This document shows, in pieces, positions 27,622-36,549 of a stretch of DNA of 64,000 bases. The stretch spans positions 124,001 to 188,000 of the forward strand of contig NZ_JAMZEB010000002.1 of the NCBI RefSeq assembly GCF_024172165.1. The letters are read 5' to 3'. The position numbers and the translations under genes are program-made. The notes under the pieces were generated by a model. The model had not been told where the DNA came from. It made no database searches and saw only the letters and a list, made by a program, of their open reading frames with translations. How positions within the stretch are numbered: the first letter of the stretch is position 1; each line of letters begins with the position of its first letter. This DNA is from Nonomuraea thailandensis (GTDB lineage Bacteria; Actinomycetota; Actinomycetes; Streptosporangiales; Streptosporangiaceae).

Positions 27622-28050
27622 TCAATGTTGGCGGCGCTCGCGCAGCTCCTCGATCACCAGGCCGAGGCCGATGCCCAGCAGCCAGACGTCCTTCACCACG
27701 CCGATGCCCTGCTGCGTCGGCCGTACGCTGCCCTCGTGGTGCATGCCCGGCGTGCGCAGGTACAGGCCGATCAGCCCCGCCGCGAAGCCCGTCAGCGCCG
27801 CCCCTGCCAGCAGCGACGGCACGAACGGCGCCAGCAGGGCCATGCCGACGGCGACCTCGCTCCTGGCCAGCAGCCGGGTGAACAGCGCCGGGTCCATGCG
27901 GCGCAGGAAGGGGTAGGCGCCGGCCGCCATGCCGTGCGTGGAGACGGCCCGCTGCTCGTCGGCTTCGATCAGGTCCAGGCCCGAGTTCAGGATGACGGCG
28001 GCGGCGGACAGGCGGGGCGGGAGCTGGTGCGCGCGGGCGAAGATCTTCAT
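27622..28050 (-). CDS. DoxX-family membrane protein
   Basis: ATG 28050 (MKIFARAHQLPPRL) has GGAGGAAGC directly upstream and is preferred over earlier in-frame codons. The 142-residue protein has an N-terminal amphipathic helix and about three to four hydrophobic segments (FTRLLARSEVAVGMALLAPFVPSLLAGAALTGFAAGLIGLYL, VWLLGIGLGLVIEEL), the general layout of DoxX/SURF4-like membrane proteins. A GMHHEGSVRPTQQGIGVVKD loop between the last helices is typical of this actinobacterial branch. Members are linked to thiol or oxidative-stress complexes in mycobacteria; no partner genes for that are nearby, so function is open. Confidence 0.78.
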   Translation of the reverse strand: MKIFARAHQLPPRLSAAAVILNSGLDLIEADEQRAVSTHGMAAGAYPFLRRMDPALFTRLLARSEVAVGMALLAPFVPSLLAGAALTGFAAGLIGLYLRTPGMHHEGSVRPTQQGIGVVKDVWLLGIGLGLVIEELRERRQH

Positions 28051-28156
28051 GCTTCCTCCGAAATCGGGCTTATGCCCTCCTTCCCCCACATAGCGGACCG
28101 TCCACTGGCAGCGGAATTCTTGAGCTGCTCTTGGTGGCGCGGTTTAGTGTTCAGGG

Positions 28157-31100
28157 GTGGCATATGGCGCATACCTGAGATACCCGCACCTGCACGGTGA
28201 CCTGGTCACCTTCGTCGCCGACGACGACGTCTGGCTCGCTCCGCTGAGCGGTGGCAGAGCCTGGCGGTTCACCGCCGACCGCGTGGCCGTGTCGCATCCG
28301 CGCTTCTCACCCGACGGCGGCCGGATCGCGTGGACCAGCACGAAGGAGGGCGCACCCGAGGCGTTCACGGCCGAGCTCGACGGGCCGGAAGGCGAACGGC
28401 TGACCTACTGGGGCGACCGCACCACCTCCGTCCGCGGGTGGACCCCCGGCGGCGACGTGCTCGCGATCACCGCCGCGGGGCAGAGCTCCGACAACCGGCG
28501 CTGGGCGCACGCGGTGCCGCTCGACGGCGGGCCGGCCACGCGCCTGCCGTACGGATGGGTCGGCGAGGCGGCCGTCAGTGAGGAGAAGGTCGCCACCGTG
28601 TCGGTGGTGTGGCGCGAGCCGTCGCAGTGGAAGCGTTACCGCGGCGGCACGGCGGCCAAGATCTGGGTGGACGCCGAGGGGAACGGCGAGTTCGCCAGGC
28701 TGTTCGCCGACAGCACGGCGCAGTACTGGTCGGTGAGCTGGGTAGGCGACCGGATCGTGTTCCTGTCCGACACCGACGGCACGGGCAACCTCTACTCCGC
28801 CCTGCCCGACGGCTCCGACCTGCGCAGGCACAGCTCCCACGAGGAGTTCTACGCCCGCCACGCCACGGGCGACGGGCAGCGGGTGATCTACAGCCACGCC
28901 GGTGACCTGTGGTTGCTGGAGAGCCTGGACGCCGAGCCGTACCGGCTGGACGTGCGGCTCGGCGGGCCGCGGCCGGGGCGGGCCCGGCGGCCGGCGCCCC
29001 TGCGGGCGGGCGCGTTCTCGCCGGACGCCACCGGGCGGGCCAGCGCCGTGGAGATCAGGGGCACCGCGCACTGGGTGACCCACCGCGACGGGCCGGCGGG
29101 GGTGCTGCGGGCCGAGCCCGGCGTGCGCGTACGCCTGCCGCAGGTGCTCGACGCCGACGGCAGGGCCGTGTGGGTCTCCGACGCCGGCGGCGAGGACGGG
29201 CTGGAGCTCGGCACCCCCGGCGGCGAGGCCAGGACCCTGGCCGCCGGGCAGCTCGGGCGGGTTCTGGAGCTGGCCGCCGCGCCCGACGGCAAGCACGTGG
29301 CCGTGGCCACGCACGACGGGCGGCTGCTGGTCGTCGACCTCGAGACCGAGAACGTCCGGGAGCTGGACCGCACCGACCAGGGCGACGTCAGCGGGCTGGC
29401 GTTCTCGCCCGACTCCACCTGGCTGGCCTGGGAGTTCCCGCACCACAGGCGGCTGACGCAGATCAAGATGGGCCGGCTGGACGGCACGTCGGTGATCGAG
29501 GTGACGCCGCCGCGCTTCGTGGACTACGATCCGGCGTTCACCAAGGACGGCAAGCACCTGGCGTTCCTGTCGGTGCGCACGTTCGACCCCGTGTACGACG
29601 CGCACGTCTTCGACCTGTCGTTCCCCCACGGGTGCAAGCCGTACATCGTGCCGCTGAAGGCCGCCACGCCGTCGCCGTTCGACCCCTCGCTGCAGGGACG
29701 CGGGTTCAACGGCGAGGACGACAAGCCGTCCAAGGACGACAAGAAGGACGACGCGCCGCCACGCACCGAGGTCGACCCCGACGGGATGGGCTCCCGCGTG
29801 GTGCCCGTGCCGGTGCCCGCCGGGAGCTACGGCAACCTCCGTACGGCCAAGGACGCCCTGCTCTGGCTGCGCTACCCGCTCAGCGGCGTGCTCGGCGACG
29901 GCAGCGAGCAGAGCTCCGAGACCGTGCTGGAGCGCTACGACCTCAAGAAGCGCGCCAAGGCCGAGCTGGGCAAGGAGATCCGCGCGTTCGAGGTCAGCGG
30001 CGATGGCTCCAGGCTCGTCACCAACGGCAAGAACGGCCTGCAGACCCGCGCCGCGAGCGAGGGCGACGAGGTCGTCACCATCGAGCTCGACCGGATCACC
30101 GTCCAGATCGACCCCGTCGCCGAGTGGCGGCAGGGCTTCCGCGAGGCCGGCCGCCTCATGCGCGACCACTTCTGGCGCGAGGACATGAACGGCGTCGACT
30201 GGCAGGGCGTGCTCGACCGCTACGAGCCGCTGGTCTCCCGGATCGGCGCCCACTCCGAGCTGATCGACCTGCTCTGGGAGACGCAGGGCGAGCTCGGCAC
30301 CTCCCACGCCTACGCCGTGCCCAACGGCTCCGGCGTCGACCCCAGGCGCCGCCAGGGCCTGCTCGGCGCCGACCTGGCCAGGGACGGCGACGGGGTCTGG
30401 CGGGTCGAGCGCATCCTGCCCGGCGAGTCGTCCGACCACGCCGCCCGCTCGCCGCTGCTCGCGCCCGGCGTCGCGGTCCGCCCCGGCGACGCCATCCTCG
30501 CCGTCGGCGGCCGGCCGGTCGATCCGGTACGCGGGCCGCTCCCGCTGCTGGCCGGCACCGCCAACCAGCCCATCGAGCTGACCGTGCGGCACGGCTCCGG
30601 CGGCGACGTGCGGCGGGTCGTGGTCAGCCCCATCGCCGACGAGACGCAGCTGCGCTACCACGACTGGGTGGAGGGCCGCCGGGCCTACGTCAGGCAGGCG
30701 TCGGAGGGCAGGCTCGGCTACCTGCACGTGCCCGACATGGTGGCCTCCGGGTGGGCGCAGTTCCACCGCGACCTGCGTACCGAGATGGATTACGACGGGC
30801 TGGTCGTGGACGTGCGGGAGAACAGCGGCGGGCACCTGTCGGAGCTGGTGCTGGAGAAGCTGTCCCGCAAGGTGACCGGCTGGGCGCGGGCCCGCGGCTA
30901 CCAGCCGATGCGCTACCCCGACGACTCGCCGCGCGGGCCGGTGGTGACGGTCACCGACGAGTTCGCGGGCTCCGACGGCGACATCGTGAGCGCGGGCATC
31001 AAGGCCCGCGGGGTCGGGCCGCTGGTGGGGACGCGGACGTGGGGCGGGGTGATCGGGATCGACTCCCGGTACTCGCTCGTGGACGGCACCCGGGTCACGC

Positions 31101-31315
31101 AGCCCCGCTACTCGTTCTGGCTCGACGGGCCGGGCTGGGGGGTGGAGAACTACGGCGTCGATCCCGACATCGAGGTGGTGATCACGCCGCAGGACCGGGT
31201 GGCGGGCCGCGACCCGCAGCTCGACAGGGCCATCGAGCTCGCCCTGGCCGCGCTCGACGAGCAGCCGGCCGCCACGCCCCCCGACCTGCCGCCGCTCAGC
31301 CAGCCAGCCGGCTGA
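28157..31315 (+). CDS. Tricorn protease homologue (S41 family peptidase)
   Basis: The GTG 28157 start follows TTGAGC (28120) and a TTTAGT box at 28143, so the mRNA may be leaderless. The 1052-residue protein has N-terminal beta-propeller repeats (VAVSHPRFSPDGGRIAWTS, LAFSPDSTWLAWE) for about 650 residues, a PDZ-like segment (GVAVRPGDAILAVGGRPVDP) and a C-terminal S41 catalytic domain. Catalytic residues expected for tricorn are visible: His717 in GTSHAYA and Ser939 in FAGSDGDIVSAG. A Lys/Asp-rich insert (NGEDDKPSKDDKKDDA, about residue 515-530) interrupts the second propeller. It should be a large cytosolic peptidase trimming proteasome-sized peptides. Confidence 0.92.
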   Translation: MAYGAYLRYPHLHGDLVTFVADDDVWLAPLSGGRAWRFTADRVAVSHPRFSPDGGRIAWTSTKEGAPEAFTAELDGPEGERLTYWGDRTTSVRGWTPGGDVLAITAAGQSSDNRRWAHAVPLDGGPATRLPYGWVGEAAVSEEKVATVSVVWREPSQWKRYRGGTAAKIWVDAEGNGEFARLFADSTAQYWSVSWVGDRIVFLSDTDGTGNLYSALPDGSDLRRHSSHEEFYARHATGDGQRVIYSHAGDLWLLESLDAEPYRLDVRLGGPRPGRARRPAPLRAGAFSPDATGRASAVEIRGTAHWVTHRDGPAGVLRAEPGVRVRLPQVLDADGRAVWVSDAGGEDGLELGTPGGEARTLAAGQLGRVLELAAAPDGKHVAVATHDGRLLVVDLETENVRELDRTDQGDVSGLAFSPDSTWLAWEFPHHRRLTQIKMGRLDGTSVIEVTPPRFVDYDPAFTKDGKHLAFLSVRTFDPVYDAHVFDLSFPHGCKPYIVPLKAATPSPFDPSLQGRGFNGEDDKPSKDDKKDDAPPRTEVDPDGMGSRVVPVPVPAGSYGNLRTAKDALLWLRYPLSGVLGDGSEQSSETVLERYDLKKRAKAELGKEIRAFEVSGDGSRLVTNGKNGLQTRAASEGDEVVTIELDRITVQIDPVAEWRQGFREAGRLMRDHFWREDMNGVDWQGVLDRYEPLVSRIGAHSELIDLLWETQGELGTSHAYAVPNGSGVDPRRRQGLLGADLARDGDGVWRVERILPGESSDHAARSPLLAPGVAVRPGDAILAVGGRPVDPVRGPLPLLAGTANQPIELTVRHGSGGDVRRVVVSPIADETQLRYHDWVEGRRAYVRQASEGRLGYLHVPDMVASGWAQFHRDLRTEMDYDGLVVDVRENSGGHLSELVLEKLSRKVTGWARARGYQPMRYPDDSPRGPVVTVTDEFAGSDGDIVSAGIKARGVGPLVGTRTWGGVIGIDSRYSLVDGTRVTQPRYSFWLDGPGWGVENYGVDPDIEVVITPQDRVAGRDPQLDRAIELALAALDEQPAATPPDLPPLSQPAG

Positions 31316-32399
31316 GAATCTCGGCGAGGATGGCCTCGGTGGTGGCGAAGTTGAGCCGTACGCAGCTCTCACCACCGGGGCCGAAGGCCGCGCCGTCGTT
31401 CAGGCGCACCTTCGCCTCGCGCTCGAACACCTCCGCCATGCCCGGCCTGCCCACGTCCAGCCAGGCCAGATAGGTCGCCTCCGGGATCCGGTACCGGAAC
31501 GTGGCGGGCAGGCGGGAGGCGATCGTGCGCCGGTTGCGGTCGAGCAGCGCCACCGTCTGCGCCAGCCACTCGTCCCCGTGCCGCCAGGCCGCCACGGTCG
31601 CCTCCACGCCGAACACGCTGGGGGAGCCGTACACGAAAGGCGGCTGCGCCTCCAGGGCCCTGCGCGCGCCCTCGTGCCCGAAGTGGGCCACCGAGCAGCG
31701 GATGCCGCCCAGGTTGAACGCCTTGGTCGCCGAGGTCAGCGTGACCGTGCGCTCGGGCAGGATCGTGGCGAAGGGGATGTGCCGGTGCGGCTCGTACACC
31801 AGGTCGGCGTGGATCTCGTCCGCGATGACCAGCAGGTCGTGCCGCTCGGCGTGCTCGGCCAGCTCGGTCAGCTCCCGTTCGGTGAACGCGCGGCCTGTCG
31901 GGTTGTGCGGGTTCACCAGCAGGAGCACCCGGCAGCCCGACAGGTCGGGCACCTCGAAGCGCCACGTGTCGCCGTCCGGCTCCATCCGGATGGGGCGCGG
32001 CGGGCGCTCCATGACGCTCAGCGTGTCCAGGAACGGGTGGTACGCCGGGACGTGCACCGCCACCCCGTCGCCCGGCTTCGTCCAGATCTGGAGGAGGACC
32101 TGGAGCGCCTGGTTGAGATCGTTGAACGGACGCACCAGCCCGGGGTCGGCCTGCCAGCCGAACCTGGCCGTCATGCGCTCGGCGAACGCCTCGGCCAGCG
32201 GGCCCGCGTTCTGATCCAGCAGCCAGACCGGGTAACCCAGGTCGCCGTCGGCCCGGCGGCGCAGCACGTCGGCGACCGCGGGCGCGGTGGGCAGATCCAT
32301 GTCGGCCACCCAGGCCGGGATCACTCCCGGCTCGACCGCCGCCCACTTGAGACCATCATGCGTGGATTTAAGGGTTAACGGGGTATATGCGTCATTCAC
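31296..32399 (-). CDS. MalY/PatB-family PLP-dependent aminotransferase/C-S lyase
   Basis: GTG 32399 opens the 367-residue frame MNDAYTPLTLKSTHDGLKW. Fold type I markers: IPAWVADMDLPTAP, LLLVNPHNPTGRAFTERE, VIADEIHADLVYEP and the PLP-lysine motif TSATKAFNLGGIRCSV. VADMD at the N-terminus and DEIHxDLV are typical of MalY/PatB cystathionine beta-lyases, which cleave C-S bonds of cysteine conjugates. The gene's 3' end overlaps the tricorn gene by 20 bp. It is divergent from the nucleotidyltransferase at 32465 with about 65 bp between. Lyase versus aminotransferase activity cannot be separated by motif alone. Confidence 0.87.
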   Translation of the reverse strand: MNDAYTPLTLKSTHDGLKWAAVEPGVIPAWVADMDLPTAPAVADVLRRRADGDLGYPVWLLDQNAGPLAEAFAERMTARFGWQADPGLVRPFNDLNQALQVLLQIWTKPGDGVAVHVPAYHPFLDTLSVMERPPRPIRMEPDGDTWRFEVPDLSGCRVLLLVNPHNPTGRAFTERELTELAEHAERHDLLVIADEIHADLVYEPHRHIPFATILPERTVTLTSATKAFNLGGIRCSVAHFGHEGARRALEAQPPFVYGSPSVFGVEATVAAWRHGDEWLAQTVALLDRNRRTIASRLPATFRYRIPEATYLAWLDVGRPGMAEVFEREAKVRLNDGAAFGPGGESCVRLNFATTEAILAEILSRLAG

Positions 32400-32464
32400 T
32401 CGGCCATTCTAGGATTCTTGATTGTGATGAGGCGGTGGCGCGGAGTGTGGCAGGCTGGGCGGCC

Positions 32465-33307
32465 ATGACGCCCCACCCGAAGATCGACGCGATCGTCGAG
32501 ACGTACCTCACCCTGGCCGACGCGGAGGCTCCAGGGCTGGTGGAGGGGCTGTACCTGGAGGGGTCCGCGGCGCTCGGCGACTACCGGCCGGGCGCCAGCG
32601 ACGTCGACTTCGTCGCGGTGACGTCGCAGCCGCCGCCGGCCGGGGTGCTGGAGCGCATCCACACCAGACTCGGCGCCCATCCCTTCGACGGCGTCTACCT
32701 CACCTGGGACGACCTCGGCCGCGACCCGGCAGAGCTGGGGGAGCGCCCGCAGGCCCACGCCGGGCGGCTCAACCGGCGCGGCTCGGTCAACCCCGTCACC
32801 TGGCACACGCTGGCCCGCCACGGGCTGACCTGCCGCGGGCCCAAGCCGGAGGAGCTGAAGATCTGGAACGATCCCGGCGCCCTGGCCGCCTGGACCGATC
32901 GCAACCTCGACCTCTACTGGCGCCGCCTGGTGACCCGGGCCTGGCGCCCGTTCACCCCGTGGGGGCTGATCTGCCTCGGCGGGTACGGCACCGTCTGGGT
33001 CGTCACCGGCGTCGCCCGGCTGCACTACACGCTCGCCACCGGCGAGATCACCTCCAAGTCGAAGGCGGCGCGGCACGCGCGCGAGACCTTCCCCGAGCGC
33101 TGGCACCGCGTGGTGGACGAGGCGCTGCGGCTGCGCGAGGAGGACACCGCGCTGCCGTCGGCGGGCAGCGTGATCGCGGGGCTCGGTGACCACTTCGGCA
33201 CGCCGCGGCGCTCGCTGTACGGCTCGCCGTTCGAGCGCAGGCGGGACGTGCTCGGCTTCGGCGACCAGGCGATCTCGGCGGCGCACGCGCTGTACCGGGC
33301 GCGCTGA
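32465..33307 (+). CDS. Nucleotidyltransferase-domain protein (aminoglycoside adenylyltransferase-like)
   Basis: ATG 32465 gives 280 residues; an upstream in-frame GTG around 32435 is possible, and no ribosome site clearly decides. The N-terminal pol-beta-type motif GLYLEGSAALGDYRPGASDVDFVAV has the GS...D-x-D metal-binding arrangement of ANT(3'')/AadA-like enzymes, and a helical C-terminal domain follows (CLGGYGTVWVVTGVARLHYTLATGEITSKSKAARHA), also like AadA. It could adenylylate an aminoglycoside or another small molecule. No other resistance genes are adjacent. Its stop codon lies in the first unit of a 15-bp tandem repeat. Confidence 0.8.
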   Translation: MTPHPKIDAIVETYLTLADAEAPGLVEGLYLEGSAALGDYRPGASDVDFVAVTSQPPPAGVLERIHTRLGAHPFDGVYLTWDDLGRDPAELGERPQAHAGRLNRRGSVNPVTWHTLARHGLTCRGPKPEELKIWNDPGALAAWTDRNLDLYWRRLVTRAWRPFTPWGLICLGGYGTVWVVTGVARLHYTLATGEITSKSKAARHARETFPERWHRVVDEALRLREEDTALPSAGSVIAGLGDHFGTPRRSLYGSPFERRRDVLGFGDQAISAAHALYRAR

Positions 33308-33345
33308 TCCTGACGGCGCTGATCTTGACGGCGCTGATATTGACG
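33301..33345. repeat. Three 15-bp tandem repeats starting at the stop codon
   Basis: Units GCGCTGATCCTGACG, GCGCTGATCTTGACG and GCGCTGATATTGACG run 33301-33345 with one or two differences. The first unit contains the TGA stop (33305-33307) of the nucleotidyltransferase, so the stop is repeated in the same frame 15 and 30 bases on. Confidence 0.9.
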
Positions 33346-33402
33346 GGGGCGCGTCGGCGGGGTACGAATGCGCTCACTGCGGCCCGTCCGGGCGCGGTGA
33401 GG

Positions 33403-33416
33403 TGTTAACGCTAACA
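33403..33416 (+). promoter_or_regulatory. LacI-family-type operator before the GH43 pair
   Basis: TGTTAACGCTAACA is a 14-bp near-palindrome with the central CG typical of LacI/GalR-family operators (12 of 14 positions symmetric). It lies 18 bp upstream of the GH43 start, just before GGAGG at 33421-33425, where binding would block transcription. A matching LacI gene is not in the window. Confidence 0.65.
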
Positions 33417-33433
33417 TCGCGGAGGGCCGCCGG

Positions 33434-34762
33434 ATGCGTACCCGTCTACTCGCGTTATGCCTGGTGCTGTGGGCCACCGTGCTGGTGCCGGCCGGCGCCG
33501 CGCACGCCGCCGGGCCGGCGCCGCACTACCTGATGACGGCGTTCACCAACGCCAGCGAGTCCAACATGTACGTCTACGACTCCTTCAACGCCGGGACCTT
33601 CAACCTCATCAGGGCCAACGCCTACAGGCCGCCGTCCGGGCTCATCCGCGACCCCAGCGTGATGCGGCACACCGACGGCTACTACTACCTCGTCCACACC
33701 ACCAACTGGACGGGCGACACCATCGGCTTCGCCCGCAGCGCCGACACCGTGACCTGGACGTTCCTGCGCAACGTGACCGTCGGCCTGAACGGCGCCACCG
33801 GCAGCACCTGGGCGCCCGAGTGGTTCAAGGACTCCGACGGCAGCGTGCACGTGATCTACTCCGCGTCCACGACCGGCACCGCCGGGCAGTTCAGGCCGTA
33901 CCGGATCACCGCCACCAACAGCGCGCTGTCCGCGTGGAGCGCCCCGGCCCCGCTGGGCATCCCGGCGAACTACATCGACAGCTTCCTCGTCAAGTCCGGC
34001 TCGACCTACCACAACTTCCTGAAGAACGAGACGACCAAGTACATCGAGCACGCCACCGCCACCTCGCTCTCCGGGCCGTGGACGTTCACCGGCACGGGCA
34101 ACTGGGCCGGATGGGGCTCCGGGCTGGAGGGCCCGGCGCTGACGCGGCTGCCGGACGGCCGCTGGCGGCTCTACTTCGACAACTACACCGGCGGGCGCTA
34201 CTACTACGCCGACAGCACGAACCTCTCGTCGTTCGGGGCCAGGACCGAGCTGCCCGGCCTGTCCGGGACGGCCAGGCACTTCACCGTGCTGCGCGAGGAC
34301 GCCGGCGACACGACCGCCGTGCCCACCGGCAACCGGTCGCTGCGCTCGGCCAACTTCCCCGACCGGTACGTACGCCACCGCGGCGGCCTGGCCTACCTCG
34401 ACCCGCTGACGACGTCCAGCGCGCTCGCCGACCGGCAGTCCGCCACGTTCACCGTCACGGCCGGGCTGGCGCACTCCGGGTGCTACTCGTTCCAGTCCGC
34501 CGGGCAGCCCGGCTACTACCTGCGGCACTCCAACATGCGGCTCGCGCTGCAGCGTGACGACGGCTCGGCCATCTTCAAGGGCGACGCCACGTTCTGCGGG
34601 CGGGCCGGTCTGGCGGGCGGGGGCACGATGTCGTTCGAGTCCTACAACCTGCCCGGGCGATACCTGCGGCACTACAACTACGAGCTGCGGCTGGACCTGT
34701 GGACGTCCGGCTCGGTGTTCGCCTCCGACGCCTCGTACACGGTCACCTCCCCCCTCTCCTGA
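33434..34762 (+). CDS. Secreted GH43 glycosidase with C-terminal AbfB (CBM42) domain
   Basis: A 442-residue exported protein with a signal peptide ending AAHAAG. The five-bladed GH43 propeller (about 30-300) shows the general-base aspartate in LIRDPSVMRHTDGYYYLVHT, WAPEWFKDSDG, and the general acid glutamate in SGLEGPALTRLPDGRWRL. The C-terminal beta-trefoil AbfB domain (about 305-440) has the repeated NFPDRYVRHR, GYYLRHSN and GRYLRHYN motifs that bind arabinofuranose side chains. It should release arabinose or related sugars from arabinan or arabinoxylan outside the cell. It is first of a pair with the next GH43 gene, 12 bp apart, under a LacI-type operator. Confidence 0.88.
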   Translation: MRTRLLALCLVLWATVLVPAGAAHAAGPAPHYLMTAFTNASESNMYVYDSFNAGTFNLIRANAYRPPSGLIRDPSVMRHTDGYYYLVHTTNWTGDTIGFARSADTVTWTFLRNVTVGLNGATGSTWAPEWFKDSDGSVHVIYSASTTGTAGQFRPYRITATNSALSAWSAPAPLGIPANYIDSFLVKSGSTYHNFLKNETTKYIEHATATSLSGPWTFTGTGNWAGWGSGLEGPALTRLPDGRWRLYFDNYTGGRYYYADSTNLSSFGARTELPGLSGTARHFTVLREDAGDTTAVPTGNRSLRSANFPDRYVRHRGGLAYLDPLTTSSALADRQSATFTVTAGLAHSGCYSFQSAGQPGYYLRHSNMRLALQRDDGSAIFKGDATFCGRAGLAGGGTMSFESYNLPGRYLRHYNYELRLDLWTSGSVFASDASYTVTSPLS

Positions 34763-34774
34763 AGGACGACACCC

Positions 34775-36223
34775 ATGCGCCCCTCTCGCAGGAAAGCGGT
34801 CCTCCTCGTCCTGGTTACGCTGCTCACCGTGACCGCCAACCTCCTGTCGCCCGGTGCCGCGCACGCCTCACCGGCGGTGCAGTACACCAACCCGCTGGCC
34901 GCACAGCGCGCCGACCCGCACATCTTCCGCCACACCGACGGTTACTACTACTTCACCGCCACCGTCCCCCAGTACGACCGGATCGTGCTGCGCCGCGCCA
35001 CCACCATCCAGGGCCTGGCCACCGCGCCCGAGAGCGTCATCTGGCGCAGGCACACCAGCGGCGAGATGGGCGCCCACATCTGGGCGCCGGAGATCCACTT
35101 CATCAACGGCAAGTGGTACGTGTACTTCGCCGCCGGCCGCGCCGACGACGTCTGGCGCATCCGCATGTACGTCCTGGAGAGCACCGCCGCCAACCCCCTG
35201 ACCGGCGCCTGGACCGAACGCGGCCGGATCGCCACCCCCTGGGACACCTTCTCCCTCGACGCCACCACGTTCGTCGCGGGCGGCGTGCGCTACCTGCTCT
35301 GGGCCCAGCAGGAGCCCGGCATCGCCACCAACTCCAACCTGTACATCGCCCGGATGGGCGCCAACCCGTGGACGATCACCGGCGCCACGACCCGCCTGAC
35401 CGTCCCGACGCTGGCCTGGGAGACGCGCGGGTACAAGGTCGCGGAAGGGCCTTCGGTGCTGCAGCGCAACGGCCGCCTCTTCCTGACGTACTCGGCCAGC
35501 GCCACGGACGCCAACTACTGCCTCGGCCTGCTGACCGCCTCCGCCACCGCCGACCCGCTCCAGGCGTCGTCCTGGACCAAGAGCCCCGGCCCGGTCTTCG
35601 CCACCAACACCGCCACCAGCCAGTACGGCCCCGGCCACAACTCCTTCACCACCTCGGAGGACGGGCAGAGCGACCTCCTCGTCTACCACGACCGGTCCTA
35701 CCGGGACATCTCCGGCGACCCGTTGAACGACCCCAACCGTCGTACGCGCGTCCAGAAGGTGTACTGGCGCGCGGACGGCACCCCCGACTTCGGCATCCCG
35801 GTCGCCGACGGCGTCACGCCGGCGCGCCTCCTGTCGTACGACACGCCGGGGTCGTACGTGCGGCACTGGAACTACCGGGCGCGGCTCGAAGCCAACGTGT
35901 CACCGTTGGCGGACTCCCAGTTCCGGCTGGTGAGCGGGCTGTCGGGGAGCGGGGCGGTGTCGCTGGAGTCGGCCAACTTCCCCGGCCACTATCTGCGGCA
36001 TCGTAACCACGAGGCGTGGGTGGAGCAGCGGGACGGCTCCGCGCTGTTCGCCGCGGACGCCAGCTTCGTGCGGCGCAGCGGGCTCGCCGGCAGTGGGACC
36101 GTGTCGTTGGAGTCGGTGAACTTTCCCGGGTACTACCTGCGGCATCGGGCGGGGCAGGTGTGGGTGGAGCGGGATGACGGGTCGAGCGCCTTCCGGGGGA
36201 GCGCGAGCTTCGTCCTGGAGTGA
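34775..36223 (+). CDS. Secreted GH43 alpha-L-arabinofuranosidase-like enzyme with AbfB domain
   Basis: ATG 34775 follows GAAGGA. The 482-residue protein has a signal peptide (ending HASPA), a GH43 propeller with ADPHIFRHTDGYYYFTATV (general base), IWAPEIHFINGKWYVYFAA, FSLDATTF (middle Asp) and VAEGPSVLQRNGRLFLTYSAS (general acid), then an AbfB trefoil with YVRHWNYRARLE, HYLRHRNHEAW and YYLRHRAGQVW. The catalytic part resembles GH43 subfamily exo-arabinofuranosidases. It is translated from the same operon as the preceding GH43 and probably works with it on arabinan side chains. Confidence 0.88.
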   Translation: MRPSRRKAVLLVLVTLLTVTANLLSPGAAHASPAVQYTNPLAAQRADPHIFRHTDGYYYFTATVPQYDRIVLRRATTIQGLATAPESVIWRRHTSGEMGAHIWAPEIHFINGKWYVYFAAGRADDVWRIRMYVLESTAANPLTGAWTERGRIATPWDTFSLDATTFVAGGVRYLLWAQQEPGIATNSNLYIARMGANPWTITGATTRLTVPTLAWETRGYKVAEGPSVLQRNGRLFLTYSASATDANYCLGLLTASATADPLQASSWTKSPGPVFATNTATSQYGPGHNSFTTSEDGQSDLLVYHDRSYRDISGDPLNDPNRRTRVQKVYWRADGTPDFGIPVADGVTPARLLSYDTPGSYVRHWNYRARLEANVSPLADSQFRLVSGLSGSGAVSLESANFPGHYLRHRNHEAWVEQRDGSALFAADASFVRRSGLAGSGTVSLESVNFPGYYLRHRAGQVWVERDDGSSAFRGSASFVLE

Positions 36224-36549
36224 ACCGGGGTGTGGCCCGGGTCCGGTAGGCACGGCCCGGGCACGTTCGGGGCGGGCAGACCGGGCCCGGCACGGCACGG
36301 TCAGGTCGGACAGACCGGCAGACCGGCGCCCGCCCACCACGGTCCCCGCCCAGCCCGGCACGCACAGCCCGGTCCGGCTTAGCCCAGTCGAGCCGGCTCA
36401 GCACGGTCCAGCCTGACCCCTCGGCCCTGCCCGCCCCGTCCTGCGCCGCCCGCCCGGCCCGGCCCAGCAGGCACAGCGTTCCCGCCCCATCGCTCCGGCT
36501 GGACCCTGTCCGGCACTTCCAGACAGGGGCAGGGCATGCCCGGTCTCGT
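36224..36549. other. GC-rich low-complexity intergenic DNA
   Basis: This 326-bp gap between two converging genes is made of degenerate CCCGG/GGCCCGG and CAGACCGG-type words with many short inverted repeats. I see no convincing gene. It may contain the terminators for the GH43 operon and the isochorismatase gene, but no single hairpin stands out. Confidence 0.5.

Noticed and set aside
28307..31375. A 1022-codon open frame antisense to the tricorn gene
   Set aside because: Exact shadow of a well-supported protease gene; no motif or ribosome site of its own.
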